Part shown: piece after piece, positions 8,842 through 18,157 of the stretch
How the letters are laid out: each line of letters starts with the position of its first letter
Numbering within the stretch: position 1 is the stretch's first letter
Assembly: GCF_001439845.1 (NCBI RefSeq)
Contig: NZ_JYLO01000001.1
Location: forward strand, 62,001-126,000
Length of the DNA stretch: 64,000 bases
Reading direction: 5' to 3'
From: Pseudomonas lactis
GTDB lineage: Bacteria; Pseudomonadota; Gammaproteobacteria; Pseudomonadales; Pseudomonadaceae
Notes under the pieces: generated by a model
What the model was told of the DNA's origin: nothing
Database searches by the model: none
What the model saw: the letters and a program-made list of their open reading frames with translations, nothing else
Position numbers and translations under genes: made by a program

Positions 8842-11800
8842 ATGGATGTTCGCCAATTCGCCTTCCTGGCCCGCCAACCTTCTGCCGCCCTGAAGCGCCG
8901 GGACGCGTTCTTCGGCCTGCCCAAGCGCGGGCTGGCGTTGATCCTTGCCAACGCACTGTTCTGGCAGCCGCTGCTGGCCCAGGCCGAGGGCATTGTGGTC
9001 AGTGCGCCGGGCACCACCGTAGGCGCGGCGGGCAATGGCGTGCCGGTGGTAAACATCGCCACCCCCAATGGCGCGGGCTTGTCCCATAACCAGTTCAAGG
9101 ACTACAACGTCGGCCCCAACGGCGTGATTCTCAACAATGGCAACGGCGCCATGGTCAACACCCAACTGGGCGGGATCATTGTCGGCAACCCCAACCTCAA
9201 GGGCGGCGCGGCGAACGTCATCCTCAACGAAGTCAACGGCGGCAGCCCCAGCCAGTTGCGCGGCTATACCGAAGTGGCGGGGCAGTCGGCCAAGGTCATC
9301 GTGGCCAACCCGTACGGCGTGACGTGCAGCGGTTGCGGCTTTATCAACACCCCCAACGTCACCCTCACCACCGGCAAACCGGTGCTCGACGCCAGCGGTC
9401 AATTGCAGCGCTATGAAGTGGATGGCGGCGCCGTGACCATCGACGGCCAGGGCTTGAACGCCAGCAACGTCGAACGCTTCGACATCATCACCCGCTCGGC
9501 CAAGATCAACGCACAAATCAACGCCCGCGAACTCAACGTGATCGCCGGGCGCAACGACGTCGATGCGCAAAGCCTGAAAACCACCGCCCGTGCCGATGAC
9601 GGCAGCGCCAAGCCCGAGTTGGCAATCGACTCCTCAGCCCTGGGCGGCATGTATGCCGGCGCGATCAAACTGGTGGGCACCGAGGCCGGTGTGGGCGTGA
9701 AGCTCGACGGCACCCTGGCCGCCAGTGGCGGCGATATTCAGCTCGACGCCAACGGGCGCCTGAGCATGGCGCAAACGGTGGCCACCGGTAACGTCAAAGT
9801 CACCGCGCAAAACGTCGACCTCACCGACAAGGTCTACGCCAACGGCAACGTGCAGGTCACCAGCGCCCAGGCCCTGGTCAACCGCAAGAGCATCGCCGCC
9901 GGCCAGCGCATCGAGATCAACGCGGCCAGCGTGAACAACCCCGGCATCATCGAAGCCGGCGTCGCCGCCGATAACAGCCGCAACACCACGGGCGACCTGG
10001 TGGTAAACGCGCAAACCGTCACCACCAGCGGCAACCTGTTGGCCAGCCGCGCCCTGGCGATCACCGCCGCACAAGCGCTGACCAACCAGGGCGCGATCAT
10101 CCAGGCCAAGACCGTCGAGGTCAGCAGCGCCAAACTCACTAACCAGGGCGCCACTGCGCGCCTGTTCGGTGAGCAGAGCCTGGCGATCAACTCGCCGGCC
10201 ATCGTCAACCTCGGCGGCTTGATCCGCTTCGGCGAAGGCCAGGCCGCCACGCTCAACAGCGCATCGCTGGACAACCGCCAGGGCCGTATCGAAATGGCCG
10301 GTGGCAGCCTGGTGCTCACCAGTGCCGAGCTGAACAACAGCGGCGGGCAAGTCATCGCCAACGACCTGACCGTCAACGCCGGCACCCTGAACAACCAGAA
10401 CGGTGTATTGGTGGCCAAAACCGCGACCGTCACTGCCAGCAACCTCGACAACATCCTCAAGGGCCTGATCCAGGCCGACGGCGGCGCGCTCAACCTCGCC
10501 GTTTCCAACACCTTCAACAACAATCAGGGTTTCGCCCAGGCCAGCACCGATCTGAACGTTACGGCCGGCACCCTCAGCAGCAACGCAGGCGGCGTACTGA
10601 GCGCCGACACCGGCAAGCTCACCCTCACCGCCGCGCAACAGCTCAACAACGCCCAGGGCCGCTTGCAGGCCGGGCAGGGCGATATCGAACTGCACGCCGC
10701 CCACCTGGATAACCAGAGCGGCACAATCGTCGGCAAGCAACTGCTGCTCGACGTGGCTGGCGGCGATATCGACAACCGCGCCGGGCGCGTGTTGGGCGAC
10801 CACCTCGACGTGCGCGCTTCCGGCCTCGACAACCGCAACGCCGGCCTGCTGGCCGGTGGCGCCCAGGGCGTAAGCCTGCTGCTCAAAGGCCCGGGCCAGT
10901 TGCTCAACGCCCAGGGCCGCATCCAGAGCGAGGGCCTGCTGCAACTGCAAGGCGAGCGCTTGGACAACAGCGCCGGCATCCTGCTGGGCCAGACCGTCGA
11001 CGTCACCGCGCAGACCTTCACCAACAGCAACAAAGGCGTGCTGGTCAGCGATGGCGGCGACGTGGTGCTCAAGGTCAGCGATCTGCTGACCAACGTCGGC
11101 GGCCAGATCGACGCGGACGAACGCAGCGTGCTGGTCAAGCAGCTCACCACCCTCAACAACGACGGCGGCACCCTGCGCGGCAAGCGCCTGGACATCGCCG
11201 CCCAGCACCTGAACAACGACAACGGCCAACTGCTGGCCGGCGCCGAAGGCCTGAGCTCCAGCGGCCAGGATGTGAGCAACCGCAAGGGCCTGATTCTCAG
11301 CGGCGGCGCCCTCACCGAACTGAACACCACCCGCCTGGATAACCAAGGCGGCACCGTGCAGGGCGACAGCCTGAGCGTCACCGCCAACAGCGTCGACAAC
11401 GCCAGCGGCGGCCTGATGGCCAGCCTGGTCGGCAACCTGCAACTGACCGTAGAAGCCCTGGCCAACCGTGGCGGCAAGCTGTTCGGCAAAGAACAAGTGA
11501 CCGTCAGCGGCGCCAGCCTCGACAACAGCGCGGGCGGCCAGATCAGCGGCAACCAGCTCAACCTGACCTCACGCGGTACCCTCAGCAACCAGGGCGGCCT
11601 GATCGAAGCCAACCAGGGCCTGACCCTCACTGGCGGCAACCTCGATAACAGCGCCAACGGGCAACTGCGTGCCTTGGGCGGCGCCAGCAGCAAACTCAAC
11701 CTCAGCGGTGCGTTGAACAACCAGAACGGCACCCTCGAATTCGGCAGCCAGGCCTTCAGCCTTGACGCGGCCAGCTTCAACAACCAGAACGGCATGTTGC

Positions 11801-14800
11801 AACACGCCGGCACCGGCCTGTTCCACCTCAACACCGCCAGCCTCGAAGGCAGCCAGGGCAATATCCAGGGCATGGGCAGCGCCGACTGGGCCTTCGGCAA
11901 CGTCGATGGCCTGGGCCGTGTGCAACTCAACGACGTGCTCACCTACAAGAGCGACCAGGGGCTGGCCCTCAAGGCCGGCGACCGCATGGCCAGCGCCAAG
12001 GGCTTGATCCTCAACGTGGCCAGCCTGGACAACGGCGGCGAACTGCTCAGCGACGGTGACATCAGCATCACCACCGGCGATATCACCAACAGCGGCCGCG
12101 TCTCGGCCCTGCAAACACTCACCGTCGTCGCCAACAACCTCAGCCAGAACGGCGGCCGCCTGGCAGCCACCAATGCGCGCCTGACCCTGGGCGGCACCCT
12201 GGACAACCTCGGCTTCCTCACCGCCCGCCAGCAACTGGACATCGCCGCCGCGCAAATCAACAACCGTGGCACCCTCGGTGCCCAGGGCGCAGTGAACCTC
12301 ACCGCAGTCAACGGCATCACCAATGCCGCCAACACGCTGCTGTTCAGCGGCGGCGACATGACCTTGCGCAGCAATGGCTTCAGCAACAGCTATGGCGATG
12401 TCTACAGCAAAGGCAACCTGAGCTTCGCCGCCCGCGATGGCGGGCGTGCCGTGCTGTTCAGCAACCGCTCCGGCACCGTGGAAAGCGAAGGCTCGATCGG
12501 CATCAATGCGGGCTTTATCGAAAACGCCAAAGATGAATTCGAACTCGGGCAAACACTGACCACCGGCAGCTTGAGTTGGATCTGTGGCCAGCACTGCGGC
12601 GAAAGCGACAACTGGGAACGTGGCGAGATCACCATCTACGAGACGTACCTTGAGGCGGCCACCAAGGACTCGGTAGCGGCGCGCCTGGTGGCGGGCAAAA
12701 ACATGCTGCTGCAAGGCGACACTGTGCAGAACCGCTACAGCCTGATGGCCGCCAATGGCGACCTGAGCATCACTGCCGGTGACCTGCTCAACCAGGGCGC
12801 CGCCACGCGCACGGGCCAGCGCAAGCTTGTCATCGGCACGCCAGGTCACGTCTCCGACGATTTGTTTGAACGCATGCAATATGTCGACGTGCCCGCGTTC
12901 AATGCGGCCACGGCGGCCGGGAATTTCGACAAGGCGCGCTTCGAAGAACTCAAAAGCCGCTCACCCAATAGCCTGCCGTTCGCCTACGCAAGTGACGTCA
13001 CCACCTGGACCAACAACAGCGGCCCCGGCTACGACGCCACCCTGCAAGCGGGCGGCACGGTCAACCTCAACGTCGCCCGCACCCTGCAAAACGGCACGCT
13101 GCACAACAACACCCTGGCCCAGTTGACCGGCACCCTCGGCGACGATCAGACCGGCATCCCCGTCGGCGGCATCAACATCAACCTGAGCAAACACGCCAAC
13201 GACCCGAGCGCCCAGGCGCCTGGCAGCGTATTGCCCGTGGTAGGCGTGGCCCCTGGTGGCGGCTTCGTGCCCGTGGACTACACCGGCACCGCGTTTGCCC
13301 CGGTCGACCCCACCACCTCGCCCACCTTCCAACTGCCCAAGGGCGAGTACGGCCTGTTCGTCAAAAACGCCGACCCTACCAGCCACTACCTGATCGAGAC
13401 CAACCCCGAATTCACCTCGGTGTCGGGCTTCTTCAGCTCCGACTACATGCTCGGCAAACTCGGTTTCACCGCCGACAACGCCTGGCGCCGCCTCGGTGAC
13501 GGCCAGTACGAAACCCGCCTGATCCGCGACGCCGTCCTCGCGCAAACCGGCCAGCGCTTCCTCGCCGGCGGCCTGTACAGCGACGCCGACCAGTTCCGCT
13601 ACCTGATGGACAACGGCCTTGCCAGCAAAGACGCCCTGCGCCTGAGCCTGGGTGTGGCCCTCACCGACCAGCAAGTCGGCGCCCTGACCCACGACATCGT
13701 GTGGATGGAAAAACGCGTCATTGACGGCCAGACCGTCCTCGTGCCGGTGCTGTACCTGGCCCAGGCCGACTCGCGCAACGTGCGCGGCAACAGCCTCATC
13801 CAGGGCCGCGACCTCAACCTGGTCACCGGCGGCGACCTGATCAACGTCGGCACCCTGCGCGCCAGCAACAACCTCTCCGCCATCAGTAGCGGCAGCATTT
13901 ATACCGGCGGCCTGGTCGAAGCCGGCAACAATCTCAGCCTGCTGGCCCAGGACAGCATCCGCAACGCCATGGCCGGCGAAATCCGCGGCAAGCAAGTCAG
14001 CCTCACGGCGCTCAAAGGCGATATCACCAACGAAACCACCGCCATCCAGGTGCGTGACGGCGCCGGTATGCGCACCCTCACCGACACCAGCGCCGGCACC
14101 ATCGTCGCCCGCGAAAACCTCGCCATCGACGCTGGCCGCGACCTCACCAACCGAGGCGCGCTGGTAGCGGGCAACGACGCCAACCTCACCGCCGGCCGCG
14201 ACCTCAACCTCATCGCCGCCAGCGACACCCGCGTCAAACACGAGACCCGCGACGGCGGCGAGAAATCCAGCATCACCACCGACGTCAAAAACCTCGCTGC
14301 CAGCGTCACGGCGGGCGGCAACCTCAACATGCAGGCCGGGCAAGACGTCAACATCATCGGCAGCAATGCCACGGCCGGCAAAGACCTCAACATCGCCGCC
14401 GGCCGCGACCTCAACGTCGCCTCGGTCAGCGACATGCACAACGTCGAGGGCAAGGAAAAGGACGGCAAAAAACGCATCAAGACCTCGGACGACCAGACCA
14501 CTCAAGTGGCGAGCGTGCTGACGGCGGGTGGGGATTTTGTCAGCCAGGCAGGGCGTGATACCACGATTGTGGCGAGCAGGATCAGTGCGGGGAATGAGGC
14601 TTATCTGTATAGCGGGGATAAGTTGAGTTTGTTGGCGGCTGAGAACAGTACGCATACGTTGTATGACATGAAGGAGAAGGGAAGCTGGGGCGCTAAAAAG
14701 GCGCAGATGGATGAAGTGACCCGCACCACCCAGGTAGGGACCGAGATCAAGACAGGTGGCAACCTAGTCCTTAAAAGCGACGGCGACCAGCTGTATCAAG

Positions 14801-16842
14801 TTGCGAAGCTTAATAGCGGCAAGGACATCATCCTTGATAGCGGTGGTGCAATTGTCTTTGAAGGCGTCAAGGACCTGCACGATGAGAGCCACACTAAGAG
14901 CAAAAGCGACCTCTCGTGGTTCAGCGCTAAGGGCAAAGGTAATACAGACGAAACCTTGCGTCAGAGCGAGTTGGTTGCCCAAGGACAGCTTGTCATCAAG
15001 GCCGCCGAAGGCATTCGTATCGACGTCAAACAGGTCGATCAGCAGACTGTAAGCCAGACCGTTGATGCGATGGTCAAGGCTGATCCTAATTTGGCCTGGC
15101 TCAAGCAAGCTGAGGCACGTGGCGACATTGATTGGCGCCAGGTAAAGGAGATTCACGAGAGCTTCAAGTACGACAACTCAGGGTTGGGCGCCGGTGCCAA
15201 GATTGCGATTGCGATCATGATGGCGGCGATCATGGGGCCGGTAGGATTCGGGTTGCAGGGAGCCACCCTTGCGGTGAGCACCAGCCTGAGTACGACGGCA
15301 GTCACTAGCACCATCAACAACAAAGGCAATTTGGGTGCAGCGCTTAAGGAAACGGTCAGCGCCAATAGCCTGAAAAGCGCAGCAGTTGCCGGGTTCACGG
15401 CGGGGGCTCTTGAGTATGCCGACACCAATTGGTTCGCTGGTGCTGACGGTGCAGGTGCAGGTGCAGGCACAAGTACAAGCACAGTCCAAGGTGTTACCCC
15501 GAGTACGGGTTCAACCTTGGCGGTTACGAACTCCTCCAAAGATATTTTCACCTGGACGTCAGCAGGCGATATCGCGCTGCGTACCGGTGGCCGGGCGGTA
15601 ATCTCTAGCGGAATATCGACGGCCATTCAAGGGGGAAGCTTCGGCGACAACTTCAATGCGGCCCTGTTGGGAGAGGCTGGCAACGTTGCAATGGCTACCG
15701 GTTTTAATTGGGTGGGTGACTACGTCACGTTCCCCAATGGCAGCCCTCAAAAGATTATTGCGCACGCTTTGATGGGGGGATTGCTGGCTGAAGCCACAGG
15801 TAGCGATTTCAAAACCGGGGCTGCCGCTGCCGGGCTGAATGAGGCACTCATCAATCAGTTGGTGTGGGCTGCTCAAGGCAATGACGACATCACGCTGATG
15901 CTTTCACAGCTGACAGGCTTGTTAGCAGCTGCGGCGGTCGATGGAGATTTGGAAAAAGGCTCTCAGATTGCTCAGAAGGCGACGACGTTCAACTATCTTT
16001 ACCACGAAGAAGTCGAGGAAATGCTTCGGGAGGTAGATAGCAAGACTACGGAGCAAGAGAAGCGTGAGGTCAGGCAGCGCTATGCGGAACTTGATCAGCA
16101 GAGAAATGACGAGTTGGATGCGCTTTGCGCACGCGATCCGCAACGCTGCCGAGGTATTGCCACTTCCTTGGCGAACGATGATCAGAAACTCGTTGATCTG
16201 GTAGGTAGGTTGAGATCCCAAGGGCAGGGCGGTGCTGCTTCTGCGGTTGGTTTTGTGATAGGGAACAACCTAGACGCGTCCAGCCAAATTGCAGCAGATA
16301 TCAGCTCTGCGGGCGGTGGGCCATTAGTTAAGCTCGGTGCGGAGGCAATTAAGGCCGGAGTTGGGATCACACTGCCTTCACGTTCAAGCTCTGGTAAGGG
16401 GAAAGGAAGCCAAGTCGGCGCGGGTTCCCTTGAAGAGGCGGCGGGTCCAAAGGCGACAGGCGAAGTAGTGCCTCCCGCGCCTATTGTGACTTCTGGTGCG
16501 ACTAGGACAGGTGTTGTTCGTACAAATGCCGCAGATTGGAGAGCACTGCGTAATAATTGGGATGACCTTGGGTATGGTCAAATCTTAAGTACTGAAAATC
16601 GGGCCGCGATTGCTAAAGGACGGACTCCAAAAGTCGACGATGCATGGGTTAAGGTTTTTCCTGAAGATGCAGGGCTAAAGGGCGAGAGAATTCCTATGCA
16701 CCATGTTCAGGGTTCGCCACTTACTGTGCCACTGCCTGATACACGGCATTTGGATGCGCATATGCCAGGAGGGTTTAGATATAATCCAGGCGGTCCAGGG
16801 TCGGCTCTCCTGGCATACCCTCCAAAAAAAGGAGCTGAATAA
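8842..16842 (+). CDS. CdiA/FHA-like TpsA exoprotein with C-terminal toxin region
   Basis: A 2666-aa filamentous-haemagglutinin-type protein, probably a contact-dependent inhibition effector. It has an extended signal peptide (to about residue 49, QAEG) and a TPS secretion domain with the classical NPNL (about 116) and NPYG (about 156) motifs. Long FHA repeats (LDN..G.L.A pattern) span about 200-1240. A non-repeat segment with two close cysteines (WICGQHCGE, about 1250) follows, then a YLIETNP / SSDYMLGK region (about 1515-1540) common in CdiA proteins, a second repeat block, and a hydrophobic DUF637-like pretoxin region (about 2115-2230). No VENN motif was seen. The last ~110 residues carry MHHVQG (about 2617) and HLDAHMPGG, resembling HNH/EndoVII-type toxins. 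Third-position GC drops after about 14,520. The stop overlaps the next start (TAATG). Confidence 0.88.
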   Translation: MDVRQFAFLARQPSAALKRRDAFFGLPKRGLALILANALFWQPLLAQAEGIVVSAPGTTVGAAGNGVPVVNIATPNGAGLSHNQFKDYNVGPNGVILNNGNGAMVNTQLGGIIVGNPNLKGGAANVILNEVNGGSPSQLRGYTEVAGQSAKVIVANPYGVTCSGCGFINTPNVTLTTGKPVLDASGQLQRYEVDGGAVTIDGQGLNASNVERFDIITRSAKINAQINARELNVIAGRNDVDAQSLKTTARADDGSAKPELAIDSSALGGMYAGAIKLVGTEAGVGVKLDGTLAASGGDIQLDANGRLSMAQTVATGNVKVTAQNVDLTDKVYANGNVQVTSAQALVNRKSIAAGQRIEINAASVNNPGIIEAGVAADNSRNTTGDLVVNAQTVTTSGNLLASRALAITAAQALTNQGAIIQAKTVEVSSAKLTNQGATARLFGEQSLAINSPAIVNLGGLIRFGEGQAATLNSASLDNRQGRIEMAGGSLVLTSAELNNSGGQVIANDLTVNAGTLNNQNGVLVAKTATVTASNLDNILKGLIQADGGALNLAVSNTFNNNQGFAQASTDLNVTAGTLSSNAGGVLSADTGKLTLTAAQQLNNAQGRLQAGQGDIELHAAHLDNQSGTIVGKQLLLDVAGGDIDNRAGRVLGDHLDVRASGLDNRNAGLLAGGAQGVSLLLKGPGQLLNAQGRIQSEGLLQLQGERLDNSAGILLGQTVDVTAQTFTNSNKGVLVSDGGDVVLKVSDLLTNVGGQIDADERSVLVKQLTTLNNDGGTLRGKRLDIAAQHLNNDNGQLLAGAEGLSSSGQDVSNRKGLILSGGALTELNTTRLDNQGGTVQGDSLSVTANSVDNASGGLMASLVGNLQLTVEALANRGGKLFGKEQVTVSGASLDNSAGGQISGNQLNLTSRGTLSNQGGLIEANQGLTLTGGNLDNSANGQLRALGGASSKLNLSGALNNQNGTLEFGSQAFSLDAASFNNQNGMLQHAGTGLFHLNTASLEGSQGNIQGMGSADWAFGNVDGLGRVQLNDVLTYKSDQGLALKAGDRMASAKGLILNVASLDNGGELLSDGDISITTGDITNSGRVSALQTLTVVANNLSQNGGRLAATNARLTLGGTLDNLGFLTARQQLDIAAAQINNRGTLGAQGAVNLTAVNGITNAANTLLFSGGDMTLRSNGFSNSYGDVYSKGNLSFAARDGGRAVLFSNRSGTVESEGSIGINAGFIENAKDEFELGQTLTTGSLSWICGQHCGESDNWERGEITIYETYLEAATKDSVAARLVAGKNMLLQGDTVQNRYSLMAANGDLSITAGDLLNQGAATRTGQRKLVIGTPGHVSDDLFERMQYVDVPAFNAATAAGNFDKARFEELKSRSPNSLPFAYASDVTTWTNNSGPGYDATLQAGGTVNLNVARTLQNGTLHNNTLAQLTGTLGDDQTGIPVGGININLSKHANDPSAQAPGSVLPVVGVAPGGGFVPVDYTGTAFAPVDPTTSPTFQLPKGEYGLFVKNADPTSHYLIETNPEFTSVSGFFSSDYMLGKLGFTADNAWRRLGDGQYETRLIRDAVLAQTGQRFLAGGLYSDADQFRYLMDNGLASKDALRLSLGVALTDQQVGALTHDIVWMEKRVIDGQTVLVPVLYLAQADSRNVRGNSLIQGRDLNLVTGGDLINVGTLRASNNLSAISSGSIYTGGLVEAGNNLSLLAQDSIRNAMAGEIRGKQVSLTALKGDITNETTAIQVRDGAGMRTLTDTSAGTIVARENLAIDAGRDLTNRGALVAGNDANLTAGRDLNLIAASDTRVKHETRDGGEKSSITTDVKNLAASVTAGGNLNMQAGQDVNIIGSNATAGKDLNIAAGRDLNVASVSDMHNVEGKEKDGKKRIKTSDDQTTQVASVLTAGGDFVSQAGRDTTIVASRISAGNEAYLYSGDKLSLLAAENSTHTLYDMKEKGSWGAKKAQMDEVTRTTQVGTEIKTGGNLVLKSDGDQLYQVAKLNSGKDIILDSGGAIVFEGVKDLHDESHTKSKSDLSWFSAKGKGNTDETLRQSELVAQGQLVIKAAEGIRIDVKQVDQQTVSQTVDAMVKADPNLAWLKQAEARGDIDWRQVKEIHESFKYDNSGLGAGAKIAIAIMMAAIMGPVGFGLQGATLAVSTSLSTTAVTSTINNKGNLGAALKETVSANSLKSAAVAGFTAGALEYADTNWFAGADGAGAGAGTSTSTVQGVTPSTGSTLAVTNSSKDIFTWTSAGDIALRTGGRAVISSGISTAIQGGSFGDNFNAALLGEAGNVAMATGFNWVGDYVTFPNGSPQKIIAHALMGGLLAEATGSDFKTGAAAAGLNEALINQLVWAAQGNDDITLMLSQLTGLLAAAAVDGDLEKGSQIAQKATTFNYLYHEEVEEMLREVDSKTTEQEKREVRQRYAELDQQRNDELDALCARDPQRCRGIATSLANDDQKLVDLVGRLRSQGQGGAASAVGFVIGNNLDASSQIAADISSAGGGPLVKLGAEAIKAGVGITLPSRSSSGKGKGSQVGAGSLEEAAGPKATGEVVPPAPIVTSGATRTGVVRTNAADWRALRNNWDDLGYGQILSTENRAAIAKGRTPKVDDAWVKVFPEDAGLKGERIPMHHVQGSPLTVPLPDTRHLDAHMPGGFRYNPGGPGSALLAYPPKKGAE

Positions 16843-17273
16843 TGCATTCCGTACCGCTAGAACATGAGAAGCAAAAGTTGATTTTCTACGTGGCTCAAGA
16901 CTTAGATCAGTCTATTAGATCTAATGTGCAGCAGCTCGTGAATGAGCTCGCTGCGTCAAGAATATGGAGCATTGCCCCGCCAACCTTTATTGACGCGATA
17001 GACGAAGGGGGCGCGGAAGTGGTGGGTGGAATGTTGGAGATTTATTCAGCACTGCAACCGAATATACTGTCTGTTGATATGGATTCAAAAAATCTAGATG
17101 AAGTGGAAGAAATAGTCTGTGCCGTAAAAAAGTTATCGGAAAAGGAAAATATTTCCTTTGAGTTTCAGTTGGATACAACTTTTGTCGGCGCCATTGATGA
17201 TGGTGTTGTTGATCGAGTCTTGTTGGAGGGACTGCTCGTGCCGTGGCGAAATCATATAAATGGAAAAAGTTGA
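16842..17273 (+). CDS. Probable cognate immunity protein of the CdiA toxin
   Basis: A 143-aa acidic cytoplasmic protein without signal peptide, starting inside the stop codon of the cdiA-like gene (TAATG overlap). That translational coupling is the hallmark of CdiI immunity genes. The family was not recognised from sequence. Composition is much more AT-rich than the 5' part of cdiA, as usual for swapped toxin/immunity modules. Function as neutraliser of the MHH-type toxin domain is inferred from position only. Confidence 0.7.
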   Translation: MHSVPLEHEKQKLIFYVAQDLDQSIRSNVQQLVNELAASRIWSIAPPTFIDAIDEGGAEVVGGMLEIYSALQPNILSVDMDSKNLDEVEEIVCAVKKLSEKENISFEFQLDTTFVGAIDDGVVDRVLLEGLLVPWRNHINGKS

Positions 17274-17305
17274 GTCGGTGCCAGAGCGGAGATGAATAAA
17301 AAAGT

Positions 17306-17372
17306 GAGAAAAGGGAAAGGCTTATTTAGAATTAGAGTTGAAAAACGTATTAAATAAATATGTCCCATTTTT
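17306..17372. repeat. Array repeat copy 1 (GGGRCAGATTTATTT palindrome family)
   Basis: A diverged copy of the ~65-bp interrupted palindrome that recurs through the orphan module array. The left arm is degraded (AAGGGAAAGGCTTATTTAGA) and the right arm is TTAAATAAATATGTCCC. It sits directly after the immunity gene and before a lipoprotein remnant. Confidence 0.75.
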
Positions 17373-17394
17373 CACATTTTCACGGAGAGAAAAC

Positions 17395-17511
17395 GTGAAA
17401 AAAATTAGCGTAATAATGGTAGTTGTATTTCTGATTGTGGGTTGCGCGCCGTCACGGTCTGCGTGGGTATCCAGTAAAGATGGATGGGTAGGTACCACCT
17501 TTTAATCTCAC
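17395..17511 (+). pseudogene. Lipoprotein (putative immunity) remnant truncated at a repeat
   Basis: A GTG start (17395) preceded by GGAGAGA opens a lipoprotein signal with lipobox LIVGC followed by APSRS. It runs 36 codons to TAA 17503-17505. The start region matches the intact lipoprotein at 20877-21212: CAPS, then WVGTTF versus WVGTHF. The TAA stands where the intact gene has the Asp codon of FDSH, and TCT CAC (Ser-His) follows in frame before the match ends at 17511. The next base starts repeat copy 2. It is therefore a broken paralogue whose 3' part was replaced at the repeat edge. Confidence 0.7.
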
Positions 17512-17577
17512 GAGAAAAGGGGACAGATTTATTTAAATTAGAGTTTAAAGGCGCATTAAATAAATCTGTCCCCTTTT
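17512..17577. repeat. Array repeat copy 2 (best-preserved palindrome)
   Basis: GAGAAAAGGGGACAGATTTA at the left pairs with AAATAAATCTGTCCCCTTTT at the right around a ~25-bp centre. The outer arms are almost perfectly complementary, so the transcript would form a long hairpin. It joins the truncated lipoprotein remnant on the left to a toxin fragment on the right. Confidence 0.9.
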
Positions 17578-17675
17578 GCAGTGATCCTCATGGTAAGCAG
17601 TACTTTAGCCTCGCGACTACTTTTGAAAAGAATTTTTCAGGTTATGTTGTTGTTCCAAAGGATGCTCTGAAATGA
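17577..17675 (+). pseudogene. Orphan toxin C-terminal fragment, module A
   Basis: An open stretch of about 32 codons beginning at the repeat edge (reading CSDPHGKQYF and ending PKDALK). It has no plausible start of its own except through the repeat. Its stop TGA overlaps the ATG of the following gene (ATGA at 17672), as in intact toxin/immunity pairs. It is read as the tail of a displaced CdiA-type toxin. The toxin class cannot be told from so short a piece. Confidence 0.6.
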
Positions 17676-18028
17676 AATTAAGCATTAAGTTTCCCGAGAA
17701 TTTGTTAACCCACAGCCTGCTCGAGCAAAGGCGGATTCCTTGCATTTGCAAAATTGCAACGGAGTTTGAAATTGAATTTTTGGACCCTTTGCCAGAAGCT
17801 GCAGGAACCGTTCTGGAGTGGGATCGTGCAGAACTTGAAAAAAGAGCGATAGGTGGGGTAGGTGGGCAATACTCTCACTATGCACACGGTCGGGTGACGT
17901 TAAAAAAAGTTGATATTGATATCTACCAAATATTGGATCTTGAAATGTTTTATAGGCTTTTTGGATGGTGCAGCATCTTGGAAGATGGCAACTATGCGCC
18001 GCCGGGGCAGTTTTGGGATGATGAATAA
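17672..18028 (+). CDS. Orphan immunity protein candidate, module A
   Basis: A 118-aa soluble acidic protein rich in aromatic residues (ending GNYAPPGQFWDDE). It starts inside the stop of the preceding toxin fragment and is followed immediately by repeat copy 3. The family was not recognised. Coupling to a toxin tail and location in the array suggest an immunity role, perhaps protecting against siblings that carry the full toxin. Confidence 0.6.
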   Translation: MKLSIKFPENLLTHSLLEQRRIPCICKIATEFEIEFLDPLPEAAGTVLEWDRAELEKRAIGGVGGQYSHYAHGRVTLKKVDIDIYQILDLEMFYRLFGWCSILEDGNYAPPGQFWDDE

Positions 18029-18030
18029 GT

Positions 18031-18101
18031 TGAAAAGGAAAGGGGGCAGATTTATTTAAATTAAAATTTGAAGGTGTACTAAATATATCGCCCTCCTTTT
18101 G
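18031..18101. repeat. Array repeat copy 3 (diverged)
   Basis: The left arm AGGGGGCAGATTTATTTAAA is preserved. The right arm is degenerate (CTAAATATATCGCCCTCC). It separates the module A immunity gene from the next gene. Confidence 0.8.
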
Positions 18102-18157
18102 TTAATAGATATACTTAATGAGCCAAATATCAGAAATATTTCTGTAAGGGTGGCACG

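Noticed and set aside
9634..14655. Several long minus-strand frames opposite the cdiA-like gene
   Set aside because: They mirror the repetitive, GC-biased exoprotein sequence. Composition is unnatural and no start signals are present.
17484..17675. A 63-aa plus-strand gene starting before repeat copy 2
   Set aside because: Its first half is a translation of the repeat. Only the part after the repeat looks protein-derived, so it is described as a toxin tail fragment.
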